From Pseudomonas sp. DC1.2 (GTDB lineage: Bacteria > Pseudomonadota > Gammaproteobacteria > Pseudomonadales > Pseudomonadaceae): 64,000 bases of DNA. Under the pieces are notes generated by a model that ran no database searches, was not told the DNA's origin, and worked only from the letters and a program-made list of their open reading frames with translations. The position numbers and the translations under genes were made by a program. Where the stretch lies: assembly GCF_034351645.1 (NCBI RefSeq), contig NZ_CP133782.1, positions 1,493,001 through 1,557,000 on the forward strand, in the 5' to 3' direction. Positions 1-9,853 of the stretch are shown here, piece by piece (position 1 is the first letter of the stretch; each line of letters opens with the position of its first letter).

Positions 1-1
1 G

Positions 2-559
2 GGTGCGGACAGTACTGGGAAGGGGCAGGTTGAGTTACTGCTGCCCGGTCAGACAATGAAGGATCTTCCGCCTGAGCTGTGGCATGAAAGTTTCAAGCGC
101 CGAGCCAACCGCCGTGTCTCCGACGGGACACCCACCGAAAAGCGGGGCGGGGCGCCTTCTGGTATCAAGCGGCTTCACGGCAATCTACAGGCGCTGACGA
201 TCACGGGTGCAGCAAGTCGAGAGTTCATACATCCCCATGAACATCGTCCACTTACTATTCGTGAGTGTGCTCGTATTCAGACCTTCCCTGACTGTTATCA
301 ATGGGAGGGCAATAGCTCAAGCGTCATTCAACAGATTGGCAATGCCGTGCCACCACTCGCAGCCCGTATACTTGCCCGCCATATTCAAGAAGTGGATGGA
401 CGTTTTGGCTCGGGCTTGGGGCATGCAGCACAGTTTGGCAGGCCTGGGTTATTGGGCTTCGTACTCACAGAAGCCGCTGGAATGAGCCCTGCACTTAAAA
501 CAACACAAGCCCTGTTGACGTGCCTTCATCAAGGAAGTTTTGAATTCGATGCAACCTAA
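2..559 (+). CDS. DNA cytosine-5 methyltransferase, C-terminal part (5' end outside window)
   Basis: The frame is open from base 2, so the gene begins upstream of the window and only about 185 codons are visible. The segment [11 protein letters not shown] and the later [19 protein letters not shown] correspond to conserved motifs IX and X at the C-terminal end of C5-cytosine methyltransferases. The catalytic PCQ motif and the SAM-binding motif would lie upstream and cannot be checked. The last ~60 residues after motif X are a poorly conserved tail. The stop overlaps the ATG of the following endonuclease gene by 11 bases, the tight layout of a restriction-modification pair, in which the methylase would protect the host sites cut by the neighbour. 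Target sequence unknown. Confidence 0.88.
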   Translation, partial: GADSTGKGQVELLLPGQTMKDLPPELWHESFKRRANRRVSDGTPTEKRGGAPSGIKRLHGNLQALTITGAASREFIHPHEHRPLTIRECARIQTFPDCYQWEGNSSSVIQQIGNAVPPLAARILARHIQEVDGRFGSGLGHAAQFGRPGLLGFVLTEAAGMSPALKTTQALLTCLHQGSFEFDAT

Positions 560-1682
560 AAAACATCGGCTTAGCGCAGAAAAGTCAAAGCAGCTAACGC
601 GCCTTATCACAATCACCAAGACAGCCAATATGAAGGCTGTCATGGATCCAAGCGAACTTGCAAAGATCATCGCTTTGGTCGCTACCGACATTGGTGTGGC
701 GGGACCTATGTCAGAAGCTTTTCCTCAGCTATGGGGAAGTATTGCTCCACAGGCAGAATACTATTCGTTGAATGTGGGATGGTTTACTGAGCCTGATGTC
801 GCGATCACCACGTTTGACGTAGTGGATTTACTAAACTGTGGTGAAGAGTTGGATGAGGACTTTCTGACCTATCTGAAGTGCCTCACTGAGTTGCACAAAC
901 GCAGGCGTAAGTACGGGCTCATATTGCAGCGTCAGCCCTTACCCACCATGGTCCAGGTTTCGCCTAGAGCGTTAATGGAATACGGTCCTGAGTTTGAACC
1001 TGAAGCGTTGGCGTCATGGCTAACCTGGCGTAAGTTTTTCTACGATTTGGACAACCGTTCGGCACAGGAAACCGGCTATTTGTTTGAGCCGATCCTCGCT
1101 TCTGCCATCGGCGGCGAGCCTAAGTCTGCACGTGAACGAGTCGTCCGTCGCAGCGGTGATCAATCCAAGGGGCGCCAGGTTGATTGTTGGAAAATAATGC
1201 CCGACGGCACGGCCCTCGCTTACGAGTTGAAGCTGCGAGTTACAATTGCAGCCAGTGGGCAAGGTCGTTTTGCAGAGGAGCTTTCGTTTGCGCAAGACTG
1301 TCGCGCTTCAGGTGTGAAGCCAGTGTTGGTTGTGCTTGATCCTACTGCGAATGGCAAGCTGACGGGGTTGCAGGCGGCCTACCGAGAAGTTGGCGGCGAG
1401 GCCTATGTTGGAGAGGCCGCGTGGGAGCACCTTGAGTACGAAGCAGGGCCAACAATGGCAGCGTTCATTGAACGTTACGTTCGAACGCCCGTAGATGCGG
1501 TGACGGCGTTTGAGACGTTAATTGGTGGTGATTCAACCAAGCGAAGTCTCATCCTGCTCGACTTGGCAGCGAAGTTACAGGGTAATGAATTGACTATCAC
1601 GTTGGGTGACCATGAGCGGCGTATTGAACGACACGAGGATCCGTCGTTGGCGGAGGACGACGAGTCAGACGAAGACTTATGA
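549..1682 (+). CDS. Probable type II restriction endonuclease
   Basis: A 377-residue soluble protein directly after, and overlapping, a C5 methyltransferase. Around residues 210-235 it has VDCW, a spacer, then [11 protein letters not shown], which fits the D...ExK layout of a PD-(D/E)XK nuclease core. I infer a restriction enzyme mainly from that motif and from the partner gene. The family is uncertain; an ApaLI-type enzyme is one possibility, held only weakly from memory. An in-frame TTG at 540 exists, but AAGGAAG at 531-537 is only 2 bases from it and 11 from the ATG at 549, so I use the ATG. The C-terminus is very acidic (EDDESDEDL). A hairpin terminator follows. Confidence 0.68.
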   Translation: MQPKKHRLSAEKSKQLTRLITITKTANMKAVMDPSELAKIIALVATDIGVAGPMSEAFPQLWGSIAPQAEYYSLNVGWFTEPDVAITTFDVVDLLNCGEELDEDFLTYLKCLTELHKRRRKYGLILQRQPLPTMVQVSPRALMEYGPEFEPEALASWLTWRKFFYDLDNRSAQETGYLFEPILASAIGGEPKSARERVVRRSGDQSKGRQVDCWKIMPDGTALAYELKLRVTIAASGQGRFAEELSFAQDCRASGVKPVLVVLDPTANGKLTGLQAAYREVGGEAYVGEAAWEHLEYEAGPTMAAFIERYVRTPVDAVTAFETLIGGDSTKRSLILLDLAAKLQGNELTITLGDHERRIERHEDPSLAEDDESDEDL

Positions 1683-1729
1683 GAATGCCTTACTTGAAGG
1701 GCTTTCTCTAAGTAGACAGTAAGGTTTCG

Positions 1730-1766
1730 GCCCCATAGATGAAAATCTACGGGGCTTTCTTGTTTT
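1730..1766. terminator. Hairpin terminator between the endonuclease and the YegP-like gene
   Basis: GCCCCATAGAT, loop GAAA, ATCTACGGGGC (one mismatch), followed by TTTCTTGTTTT. It lies 47 bases after the endonuclease stop, with the T-rich tail on the plus strand, so it most likely ends the restriction-modification transcript. Confidence 0.75.
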
Positions 1767-1784
1767 GTATGTTCCGTCCGGCTT

Positions 1785-1976
1785 CTAAATCTCCTTAACC
1801 GGCGTCCCCTCCTGAACACCCTTGATCAAACCGATCACATGCAAACAATCCGTCTTGTTCACATAAGACTCGCCGCTGGCAACCGTCTCATGATTCCCCG
1901 CTCGTAACCGCCAGCGCCACTGTCCTTTACCGGTGCTTGGTGTGCCTTTGGATTGCCTGTAAATCTCGAAATACAT
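1785..1976 (-). CDS. YegP-like DUF1508 family protein
   Basis: A 63-residue protein starting MYFEIYRQSKG and containing the pattern WRWRLRAGNHETVASGESY followed by NKTDCLHVI. This is the single YegP/DUF1508 fold, usually present in one to three copies per protein; here there is one. The family is widespread and small, often stress-linked in expression, but has no established biochemical role. The gene stands alone, convergent to the restriction-modification pair. The ATG at its far end is the only reasonable start. The ~280 bases from here to the next gene hold nothing I can identify. Confidence 0.8.
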   Translation of the reverse strand: MYFEIYRQSKGTPSTGKGQWRWRLRAGNHETVASGESYVNKTDCLHVIGLIKGVQEGTPVKEI

Positions 1977-2256
1977 TCAGCTCGCTCCCTGCGATTCGTC
2001 GACTGCGACAACCTGTGTGTCGCCTGCATGCAAGCCTAGCGGAGCTGGTTTATTTGGCCAACGGGCATTTGTGTCCAATGATTTGAGGGCTTTTCCTACA
2101 TTCACGTTGGGTCTGGGTCGATGGCCAAAACCGCCGCAGTTTCGCCCTTGCATCACCTCACGTGCTGCTGCTGCTTAATACGATCCGACCCAAGGCGCTG
2201 AAAAACAGCTCAGTGGCCGAAAGCTGTAAAAAACTACTATAAAAAAGAGCAATAAA

Positions 2257-3224
2257 TTGACTCATCAGCACGGAACGCAGTTGGCCGGCCATGTAGCGCT
2301 TTCGCTTGTCATCCCCGTATTTAATGAAGAGGCGACGATTGATTTATTCGTCGCGCGGATTACCGACGTCTTTAAGGATGAGGCCCTGTTCGGGCTGGAG
2401 ATGGTATTCGTCAATGACGGCAGCACCGATGCCACGCTGGATCTGCTTTTGACGCACCAGCAAGTTGATTCGCGTGTTTGCATCGTCGACTTGAGTCGCA
2501 ATTTCGGTAAGGAAGCGGCGCTGACCGCTGGCTTGCAGACGGCAACCGGCCAAGTGGTGGTGCCGATTGATGTCGACTTACAGGATCCTCCGGAAGTGAT
2601 CCTGCAAATGATTGCCCTTTGGCGCCAAGGTTTCGAAGTGGCGTTGGGTCATCGGGTGAGTCGCAAGACCGACTCCTGGGCCAAGAAAACCTCGGCCAAT
2701 TGGTTCTATCACCTGCACAATAAAATGTCCGATCAGCCGCTTCCAGCAAACGTCGGTGACTTTCGGCTGATGGACCGCTGTGTGGTGGATGCCCTCCAGA
2801 CGCTGCCAGAATCGCGGCGATTTATGAAAGGTTTGTTCGCCTGGGTAGGATTCGCACCACTCACATTGATTATGAGCGTGCGGAGCGAGTGGCCGGCGAG
2901 AGCAAATTCAACGGTTGGCGACTGTGGAATTTTGCGCTGGAAGGGATTACCAGTTTCAGTACCGACCCACTTAATATCTGGACTTACCTGGGGTTGTGCG
3001 TGTCAGTGGTGTCGTTCGCATTTGCGCTTTTTATTGTTCTGCGCACGTTGTTTACCGGAATTGATGTTCCGGGCTATGCATCACTGATGGTCGCGGTGAC
3101 TTTTCTCGGTGGACTGCAATTGATTGGCATCGGGGTGCTCGGCGAATACTTGGGGCGCACTTACATCGAATCAAAACGCCGGCCGGTTTATCTGGTGCGT
3201 CGCGTCTATAACGCCAAGGACTGA
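2257..3224 (+). pseudogene. GtrB-like glycosyltransferase family 2, broken by a one-base frameshift
   Basis: The first 199 codons encode a GT-A glycosyltransferase: LSLVIPVFNEE, then FVNDGSTDAT and the DxD-like VDLQDPPEV. After AWVGF near 2852 the frame is lost. The next frame continues exactly with [22 protein letters not shown] and two C-terminal membrane segments to 3224. The text reads GGA TT CGC ACC, so one base is missing from a codon around 2851-2853. Intact, this would be a ~323-residue bactoprenyl-phosphate sugar transferase acting with the GtrA protein encoded downstream. The start is a TTG with only a weak Shine-Dalgarno. It heads a four-gene cluster in which three genes are damaged. 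A sequencing error at this one base cannot be excluded. Confidence 0.82.
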
Positions 3225-3227
3225 ACC

Positions 3228-3938
3228 ATGGACCTCAAGGAAACCGACATCCTCGGTTCAAGCATTGACCAGCCTTGATATTACGTGTCAAAGGCGGCAG
3301 CAACCATGCGTTTGCTGGGCGATATCCCGATCAAGAAAATTCTTGATGTGGGCGCAGGTTCGGGGTTCTTTACCCACAATTTGCTGACTCAAACAGCCGC
3401 CACCGAAGCCTGGTGCGTGGACATCAGTTATGACGCGGACTCAGATGCCTCCACCGCGGGTAAACCGGTGCATTTCCGGCGCGAGATGAGTGCGGTGGAC
3501 GCCGATCTGGTGCTGTCGATGGACGTGCTAGAGCATGTCGATGACGATGTTGGGCTGCTCAAAGCTTATGTCGATAAAGTCCCATCCGGCAGCCGTTTTC
3601 TGATGACGGTGCCTGCGTTTCAGTTTCTCTGGAGCGAGCACGATGATTTTCTTGAGCATCGGCGTCGCTACACCTTGCCGCAACTGGAAGCTGTGGCCAG
3701 GAAGGCTGGTTTGACGGTGAAGCGAGGGGTTTACTATTTCGGCCTGGTGTTCCCGATTGCTGCGGCGCTGCGACTGCTGCCAAAAGGCGCGCCGCTTTCT
3801 GCGCCGCACTCGCAACTCAAACAGCATCATCCGCTGGTGAACACGATTCTGAAGTCGATGTGCAGCATCGAGCTGCCCTTTATGGGCGCGAATCGCTTGG
3901 CCGGTCTGACGGTGTTTGTGCTGGCGCAGAAACCATGA
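3228..3938 (+). pseudogene. Class I SAM-dependent methyltransferase interrupted by an in-frame TGA
   Basis: Reading from the ATG at 3228 gives MDLKETDILGSSIDQP, then TGA at 3276-3278, then YYVSKAAATMRLLGD in the same frame. Family members typically have Trp-Tyr-Tyr here, so the stop is best read as TGG changed to TGA. Downstream is a normal methyltransferase: SAM motif LDVGAGSGFF, then LSMDVLEHVDDD. A GTG at 3285 could restart translation and give 217 residues, since the lost N-terminus lies before the SAM fold, so residual function is possible. The 3' end overlaps the GtrA start by four bases, placing it in the same operon as the glycosyltransferase and GtrA genes. Substrate unknown. Confidence 0.75.
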
Positions 3939-4321
3939 TGTCAGCCGAAAAATCGGCGCTGATCAAAAGAGCGTTGAGGTTCGCGGTGACCGGGTTGTTT
4001 GTCACCGCTCTTCACGCGCTCATCGCTGTGCTGTTCATCAATTTCGTGATGCCGATCCCGCCCCTTGCTAACGGCGTGGCATTTGCCGTGGCGACCGTGG
4101 TGCCCTACCTCATCAATACCACCTGGAGCTTTTCCGCCCGGCTGCACGGTCGCACGTTGCTGCGCTTCATGATGGTCTCGAGCGCAGGCTTTTTGCTGGC
4201 GATGTTCGTGGCGTGGGTCGCGCAAATGGCCGGGCTCAATTATTTGCTAGGAATTTGCGCAGTCGCGTTGACCATTCCGGCGTTCACCTTTGTATTGCAT
4301 AACTTCTGGACGTATCGATGA
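3935..4321 (+). CDS. GtrA family membrane protein
   Basis: 128 residues with four predicted membrane helices and the GtrA signature: RFAVTGLFVTALHALIAVLF at the start, a conserved INTTWSFSAR after helix two, and VLHNFWTYR at the end. GtrA proteins are proposed to flip undecaprenyl-phosphate-linked sugars across the inner membrane for addition to O-antigen, teichoic acid or other glycans. The ATG at 3935 (or 3938) overlaps the methyltransferase stop, and its own TGA overlaps the ATG of the next gene, so it sits inside a coupled operon. It is the only one of the four genes in this cluster without a visible lesion. Confidence 0.85.
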   Translation: MMSAEKSALIKRALRFAVTGLFVTALHALIAVLFINFVMPIPPLANGVAFAVATVVPYLINTTWSFSARLHGRTLLRFMMVSSAGFLLAMFVAWVAQMAGLNYLLGICAVALTIPAFTFVLHNFWTYR

Positions 4322-6426
4322 AGGATTCAGGCAAGCGCCTAGCGGTCACGCTATTACCGTTGCTGATCGGGGTGTTGGCATTTTTTCTGGTCATTGGGCC
4401 GCGGGCTCTGAATCCACAGAATATTAGTTGGTTGAGCAGTGGTGACCCAGCGACGCATTATCTGGGCTGGGTGTTTTTCAGGCAGTCGCCGTGGACCTTC
4501 CCGATTGGCCTGAATCCGGCCTACGGGCTGGAGTTGGGTAATGGCATTATTTTTTCTGACTCCAATCCGCTGTTGGCTTTTTTGTTCAAACCGTTTGCCT
4601 CGTTATTACCGGAGCCTTTCCAGTATTTCGGAATATGGTTCCTCGCCTGTTTTGTCCTCCAAGCGTGGTTCGCCTGGAAACTGGTGGGGCTTATCACACC
4701 TAGCGTCAGCCTACGTGCCGCCAGTACGGTGCTGTTTCTGTTTGTCCCCCCGATGCTCATGCGCATGCCGGTGCATTTGTCGCTGGGCGGGCATTTTCTG
4801 ATTCTTGCCTCGTTGTACCTGAGCCTGAATCCGCTGCTGCGCAAACGACGTCTGGCGTGGGGTGCATTGCTGGCAGCGGCGGCATTGGTCCATGCGTATT
4901 TCCTGGCCATGATCGCACTGATCTGGATTGCCGATCTCGCCGCCAGGTACTTCAAGCAAACGTTGAGCCTGCGTGCGGTCGTCATCGAGTTGGCGCTGCT
5001 GTTTTCACTGGTTAGTTTCTGCTGCTGGCAAGCGGCGTATTTCACCGTGGGCGGCGATGGTGCGATTTCAGATGGCTTCGGTTTGTATCGCGCCAACGTG
5101 TTGTCGTTGATCAGCCCCGACACTTCGTCCTACGTATTGAAGGATATTCCGGGAGTTTCAGGTGACCGCGAAGGCTACGCTTTCCTGGGGCTGGGCCTGT
5201 TGTTCCTGGCCATCGTTGCGTTGGTCGGTTGGCTTCAAGGCCACACCGGGTTGGGGGCCGCAGTGCGTAAACGACCATTTCTGCTGCTCGCTTTAGCGGG
5301 CCTGGCGATTTTTTCTTTCTCAAACCACATCGCCATCGGAACGCTTGAATTTACCTACCCTTTGCCTCCTGCGGTCATCTCCATAGCGAACATTTTTCGT
5401 GCGTCGGGGCGGATGTTCTGGCCGGTGTATTACGCCGTAATCCTGGCGATCGTTTTCCTGGTGATTCGGGCTAGCCGGCCAAGAACTGCAACGTGCCTGC
5501 TCACGATCGCGCTGGTGCTACAGGTGGCTGATACCCATAGCGGCTGGTCGCTGGTGCGCAAGATGCTGATGGTGGAACCGGCCTCTGAGTGGGCCACGCC
5601 CTTTGTCGATCCGTTCTGGAAAAGTGCGGCTTCTCACTACCGAAAAGTGCGCTGGATCGTGCCGCAAAATCTCTCCCCTCAGTGGATGACCGTCGCCGCT
5701 TTTGCGGGTAAATACGGTTTGTCTACCGACGCCGTGTATCTGGGACGCATGGATTTTAACCAATGGCGGCAGGTCGATCAAAAGGCGAACAAGGCGTTCG
5801 CTACGGGGAAATATGACGCTGACTCGCTGTACTTGCTGGATGATCGCGCACTGCTGCGGGCGGTCCCAACGGTCAATACCCAGACCGATCTTTTCGCCAG
5901 AATCGATGGCTTTACAGTGCTGGCACCCTGCTGGAAGCAGTGCGCTGATTGCCCGCAACTGATTGCGCAGGTTCCGCCAACAGATTTGCTTCCAGCCATC
6001 GAGTCTGGGCAAAAAAATCTGTTCACTGTGGGCGGCAAAGGCAAGATTTTACTGGCCTCGGGGTGGTCCGATCCTGAACTTTGGGGCACTTGGTCTCAAG
6101 CGTCCCGCGCCGAAGTGGTGTTTTGAGTTCCCACATCCGCACGCTTGCTTCGACTTGAGGCCACGGCGTTTCTTCCCCCAGACCATGCGCGACAGACTGT
6201 CGTTGTCAGCGTCAATGACCTACCCGCACTGACGACGGAACTGGATAAGACCGATGGTAATGTGATCGACGTGAACCTCAGCGCGGCAATGCAAGCACGC
6301 ATCTCGAGCCAAGGGATGCTGCGTTTGCAATTGCAGTTTGCTGACGCGGTCAGTCCATTGGACTCGGGTATGGGTAGTGACGCGCGCAAAATTGCGTTGG
6401 GCTTGAAAGCCTTGACGGTCAATTGA
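4318..6426 (+). pseudogene. DUF6311-like polytopic membrane protein, in-frame TGA near the C-terminus
   Basis: 602 codons encode a protein with about ten membrane helices in the first two-thirds, resembling GT-C-type sugar-transfer proteins (DUF6311, by recollection), with a soluble periplasmic-looking part after residue ~420. TGA at 6124-6126 ends it after AEVVF. The same frame stays open for another 99 codons, starting VPTSARLLRLEATAFLPPDH and ending GSDARKIALGLKALTVN, which looks like the missing C-terminal beta-rich sugar-recognition region. The intact protein would be ~702 residues. The truncated form may still insert in the membrane. Coupled by ATGA to gtrA; its likely partners in the glycosylation cluster are also broken. 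Confidence 0.7.
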
Positions 6427-6499
6427 TCGCTTGCGCACGTAGACGCATCTGCTGCGCCTTTCTACACTGGCCAGAGTCTTGGGCTGCGGGGTGCAATGG

Positions 6500-7438
6500 A
6501 TGAATCGCAACGAACTACGCAAGGCCGACATCAACCTGATGGTGGTGTTCGAAACCCTGATGCTTGAACGCAATGTCACGCGGGTGGCGGAGAAGTTGTT
6601 TCTTGGCCAGCCGACCATCAGCGCTGCGCTCAATCGCTTACGCACGATGTTTAACGATCCGCTGTTCATTCGTGTCGGTCATCGTATGGAGCCCACGGCG
6701 CGCGCCGAAGAAATCATCCAGCATTTATCGCCGGCGCTTGATTCATTGTCGGTAGCCTTGAGCCTGACCCACCATTTTGACCCGGCCAGTAGCACCATGA
6801 CCTTTCGCATCGGCCTGTCGGACGATGTCGAATTTGGTCTGTTGCCGCCGATGCTGCGGGCCTTGCGTCAAGAAGCCCCAACGGTGGTGTTCGTGGTTCA
6901 GCATGTGGACTATTGGCGGATCCCCGATTTGCTGGCCTCCGGCGAAATCACCGTCGGTATCAGCCAGACCCGTGGCCTACCGGCTAACGCCAAGCGCAAA
7001 TTGCTGCGGCATATCCAGCCCAGCGTATTGCGTGCGGATGCGTCCGACACACCGCTGACCCTCGATGAATATTGCGCACGGCCCCATGTGCTGGTTTCCC
7101 ACACCGCCAACGTGACGGGTTTTGCTGATGAGTGGCTGGCGGAAATCGGCCGCACGCGGCATGTCGTGTTGTCGGTGCCGCAATACAGTGCGTTGCTGGC
7201 GCTGCTGGCCGGGACTGACTTGATTGCCAGCCTGCCGGACTACACGGCCACGGCTATGGCCGCGTCCGGGCAACTGTTCAATGAGCCGTTTCCTTTCAAG
7301 ACGCCGACGTTGGACTTGTCGATGGTCTGGCTCAGTCATGTCGACAGTGATCCGGCCGAACGCTGGCTGCGCGCGCGGCTGGAGGCGTTCATGAGTGAGC
7401 AGGGCCTGGCCGACGCGCACCGTGACGATTACCTCTGA
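6500..7438 (+). CDS. LysR family transcriptional regulator
   Basis: 312 residues. The N-terminal winged helix-turn-helix is clear (LMVVFETLMLERNVTRVAEK, then GQPTISAALNRLR), followed by an effector-binding domain of periplasmic-protein fold from about residue 90. The form ADINLMVVFETLM and the layout resemble the NodD/LeuO-like branch. I use the ATG at 6500, giving MNRNELRKADINL, because the longer frame adds only residues atypical of the family. The LtrA gene starts 22 bases downstream on the same strand and may be co-transcribed; the inducer and regulon are unknown. Confidence 0.9.
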   Translation: MNRNELRKADINLMVVFETLMLERNVTRVAEKLFLGQPTISAALNRLRTMFNDPLFIRVGHRMEPTARAEEIIQHLSPALDSLSVALSLTHHFDPASSTMTFRIGLSDDVEFGLLPPMLRALRQEAPTVVFVVQHVDYWRIPDLLASGEITVGISQTRGLPANAKRKLLRHIQPSVLRADASDTPLTLDEYCARPHVLVSHTANVTGFADEWLAEIGRTRHVVLSVPQYSALLALLAGTDLIASLPDYTATAMAASGQLFNEPFPFKTPTLDLSMVWLSHVDSDPAERWLRARLEAFMSEQGLADAHRDDYL

Positions 7439-7460
7439 CCTCTGACCCCGGAGCCCCGGC

Positions 7461-8651
7461 ATGAGCATTTCCCGTTCGTTGTTGCGTGGGCGTGGCGGCC
7501 ATGACAGTGGCAAGGTCGGCATGGTCGAGTTGTTTTTCGACCTGGTGTTCGTGTTCGCCATCACTCAGCTTTCCCATACGCTGCTGGCCCATTTGTCGAT
7601 TGGCGGCGCGGTGCAGGTGGCACTGATGATGGTGGCGGTGTGGTGGGTGTGGATCTTCACGTCGTGGATCACCAATTGGCTCGATCCGGAAAAACTGCCG
7701 ATCCGCCTCGGCCTGTTCGGTTTGATGATTGCGGGTTTGTTGCTGTCGTCATCGATTCCCAAGGCCTTTAGCGATCATGGCTTGATGTTCGCCGGCGCGT
7801 TTGTGTTCATGCAGGTCGGGCGCACGCTGTTTGCGATCTGGGCGGTGCGTGGCGAACCCTTGAGCATGACCCGCAACTTTCAGCGCATTCTGGCTTGGCT
7901 CGTGCTGTCTGGCGTGTTCTGGATCGCGGGCGCCTTTGTGCAAGGTGATCAGCGTCTGGCCTGTTGGGCGCTGGCACTGCTGATCGAGTTGATCTCGCCG
8001 TCCGTCTATTTTTACGTGCCGGGCTTGGGCCGTTCGACGCTGACGGACTGGAACGTCGAAGGCAATCACATGGCTGAACGCTGTGGGCTATTTGTGATCA
8101 TCGCCTTGGGTGAGTCGTTGCTGGTGACTGGCGCGACCTTTGCCGAACTGGAGTTGAATCTGCAAGGCGTACTGGCATTTCTGGTCGCGGTGCTGGGCAG
8201 CATCGCCATGTGGTGGGTGTATTTCGACAGCGGCGCCGAGCGTGCGCACCATCGTATCGCCCATTCTTCTGACCCCGGCCGCCAGGCCCGGATTGCCTAC
8301 ACTTACCTGCATGTGTTGATTGTCGCCGGGGTGATCGTCAGCGCGGTGGCCGATGAGCTGGTGTTGGTGCATCCCGATCACGCCAGCGACGCCGGGATCA
8401 TCGCGATCGTCGTCGGGCCTTGGTTGTTTTTACTGGGCAACGCGCTGTTCAAGTGGGTCATGGCGGATCGTTTGTGGCCGCCGTTATCGCATCTGGTGGG
8501 TCTCGGGCTGTTAATCGTGCTATTGCCGCTCGGGTTGAATCAGCTGTTTTCAGCCTGGGTGCTGGGGACGCTGACCACGGCAGTGGTGATGGTGGTGGCC
8601 GCGTGGGAAACCCTGGTCCTGCGAGCCTCGTTGCCCGTCTCTGAACACTGA
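7461..8651 (+). CDS. Low temperature requirement protein A (LtrA) family membrane protein
   Basis: 396 residues, almost entirely hydrophobic, with about ten to twelve predicted helices. The family signature VGMVELFFDLVFVFAITQLSH lies near residue 20, followed by the WWVWIFTSWITNWLDPE segment. LtrA was named from a Listeria locus needed for growth in the cold; its biochemical function is not established and many bacteria carry it without that phenotype. Second gene of a possible pair with the LysR regulator. The start ATG follows GGAGCCCC at normal distance. Confidence 0.9.
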   Translation: MSISRSLLRGRGGHDSGKVGMVELFFDLVFVFAITQLSHTLLAHLSIGGAVQVALMMVAVWWVWIFTSWITNWLDPEKLPIRLGLFGLMIAGLLLSSSIPKAFSDHGLMFAGAFVFMQVGRTLFAIWAVRGEPLSMTRNFQRILAWLVLSGVFWIAGAFVQGDQRLACWALALLIELISPSVYFYVPGLGRSTLTDWNVEGNHMAERCGLFVIIALGESLLVTGATFAELELNLQGVLAFLVAVLGSIAMWWVYFDSGAERAHHRIAHSSDPGRQARIAYTYLHVLIVAGVIVSAVADELVLVHPDHASDAGIIAIVVGPWLFLLGNALFKWVMADRLWPPLSHLVGLGLLIVLLPLGLNQLFSAWVLGTLTTAVVMVVAAWETLVLRASLPVSEH

Positions 8652-8763
8652 GGGTGGCGCAGTTTTATGCCTACGCCCTTTGTGCCTTGCGGCGCTGAGC
8701 GCTGCGCGGAAATTCTCGACATCGATCGCAAGTCCTATTAAGACGGCTATCGCTCGCTGAGTC

Positions 8764-9699
8764 TCAGGCCACCGCTTGTTCGGCACAGACTTTGATCACT
8801 TGCTCGCGCAGCCAGGTGTTGGCGCTGTCCTGGTCAACGCGTTGGCTCCATTGCATGTCAAGGCTGAAGCCGGGCAAACCGTTGGGCGCTTCGCAGTGAT
8901 TGAACACGGCCTCGTTGGCCAGTAAACGTTGGATACGCCTTGGCAGGGTGAGAATGAAGTCGGTGCCAGTGATTGTTTTCAGCGCTGCGCCGTAGCTGTT
9001 GGACCGCGCTGCGATTTGGCGCTTCTGTGCTTGCCGGGCCAGCCAGCCGTCGACCATGTTGGTGGTGGAGGTCCAGGGGGTGGGGAATACATGCCGACGT
9101 TCGGTGAAAGCTTTCAGGCTTAAACGCGGCTCCAGTGGGGTGGCGCGTTTGTCAAAGACACAGACCAGATCGTCCTCCAGCAGCCTCTGGGATTTAAGGT
9201 CGGTATGGTTTCTATGAAAGTTCGGGCCAAAACTGATCACCAGGTCGAGGCTGCCGTCACGCAGCTCTTCGGCGGGGATGTCCGTTTCAAATTTGTGCAT
9301 ATTGACCATCACCGGCAGATCGGCGAAATCGAAGCGCTTCAACAGGCGCGGCAGGATCAACTGCTCGAAGTATTCCGGTGCGCAGATGTTGAAGGTGACG
9401 GGCTGCGAGGTCGGGTCGAACGCCTGGGCGCCGGCATGACAGAGATTGATGCTCTCCAGGATTTTCAGCACGTGGTTGTACATGCTGCAGGCTTTGTAAG
9501 TGGGGCGCATGCCGGTGCGCGTGTTGATGAACAACTCATCTTCGAAGCTGGTGCGCAGTTTTTTCAGGCAATAACTCACGGTGGACTGACTGACGAAGAG
9601 TGCCTCCGACACACCGGTGACGCTGCTTTGCTCGTACACCGCCACAAATACCATGAGATCTTGCATGTCGAGCTTTCTAAGCAAGTTACTGTTCAGCAT
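8764..9699 (-). CDS. LysR family transcriptional regulator
   Basis: 311 residues with a standard LysR N-terminal helix-turn-helix (LMVFVAVYEQSSVTGVSEAL, then VSQSTVSYCLKKLR) and a C-terminal ligand-binding domain. The ATG is preceded by GAGGCAG at acceptable spacing. It lies downstream of, and on the same strand as, the MFS gene at 9854-11038 with 154 bases between, so it may control that transporter or itself. No operator could be picked out by eye. Confidence 0.9.
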   Translation of the reverse strand: MLNSNLLRKLDMQDLMVFVAVYEQSSVTGVSEALFVSQSTVSYCLKKLRTSFEDELFINTRTGMRPTYKACSMYNHVLKILESINLCHAGAQAFDPTSQPVTFNICAPEYFEQLILPRLLKRFDFADLPVMVNMHKFETDIPAEELRDGSLDLVISFGPNFHRNHTDLKSQRLLEDDLVCVFDKRATPLEPRLSLKAFTERRHVFPTPWTSTTNMVDGWLARQAQKRQIAARSNSYGAALKTITGTDFILTLPRRIQRLLANEAVFNHCEAPNGLPGFSLDMQWSQRVDQDSANTWLREQVIKVCAEQAVA

Positions 9700-9853
9700 C
9701 CATTCTGCCTCGCTCTGCTCCTTGCGCTGACTGTGCGCAAACGTGTGCGAACGATCCTAACGGAACGATGGTGCTAGGAGAATGCCTTGTGGGACCTTTC
9801 ATGTTCAGTAGTGGGACAGAAAATGTTATGAACACGACCTGCGAATAATCTTC

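Noticed and set aside
3276..6126. The two in-frame TGA codons read as selenocysteine
   Set aside because: No SECIS-like hairpin follows them by eye, neither family is a selenoprotein family, and a neighbouring gene carries a frameshift, so decay is simpler.
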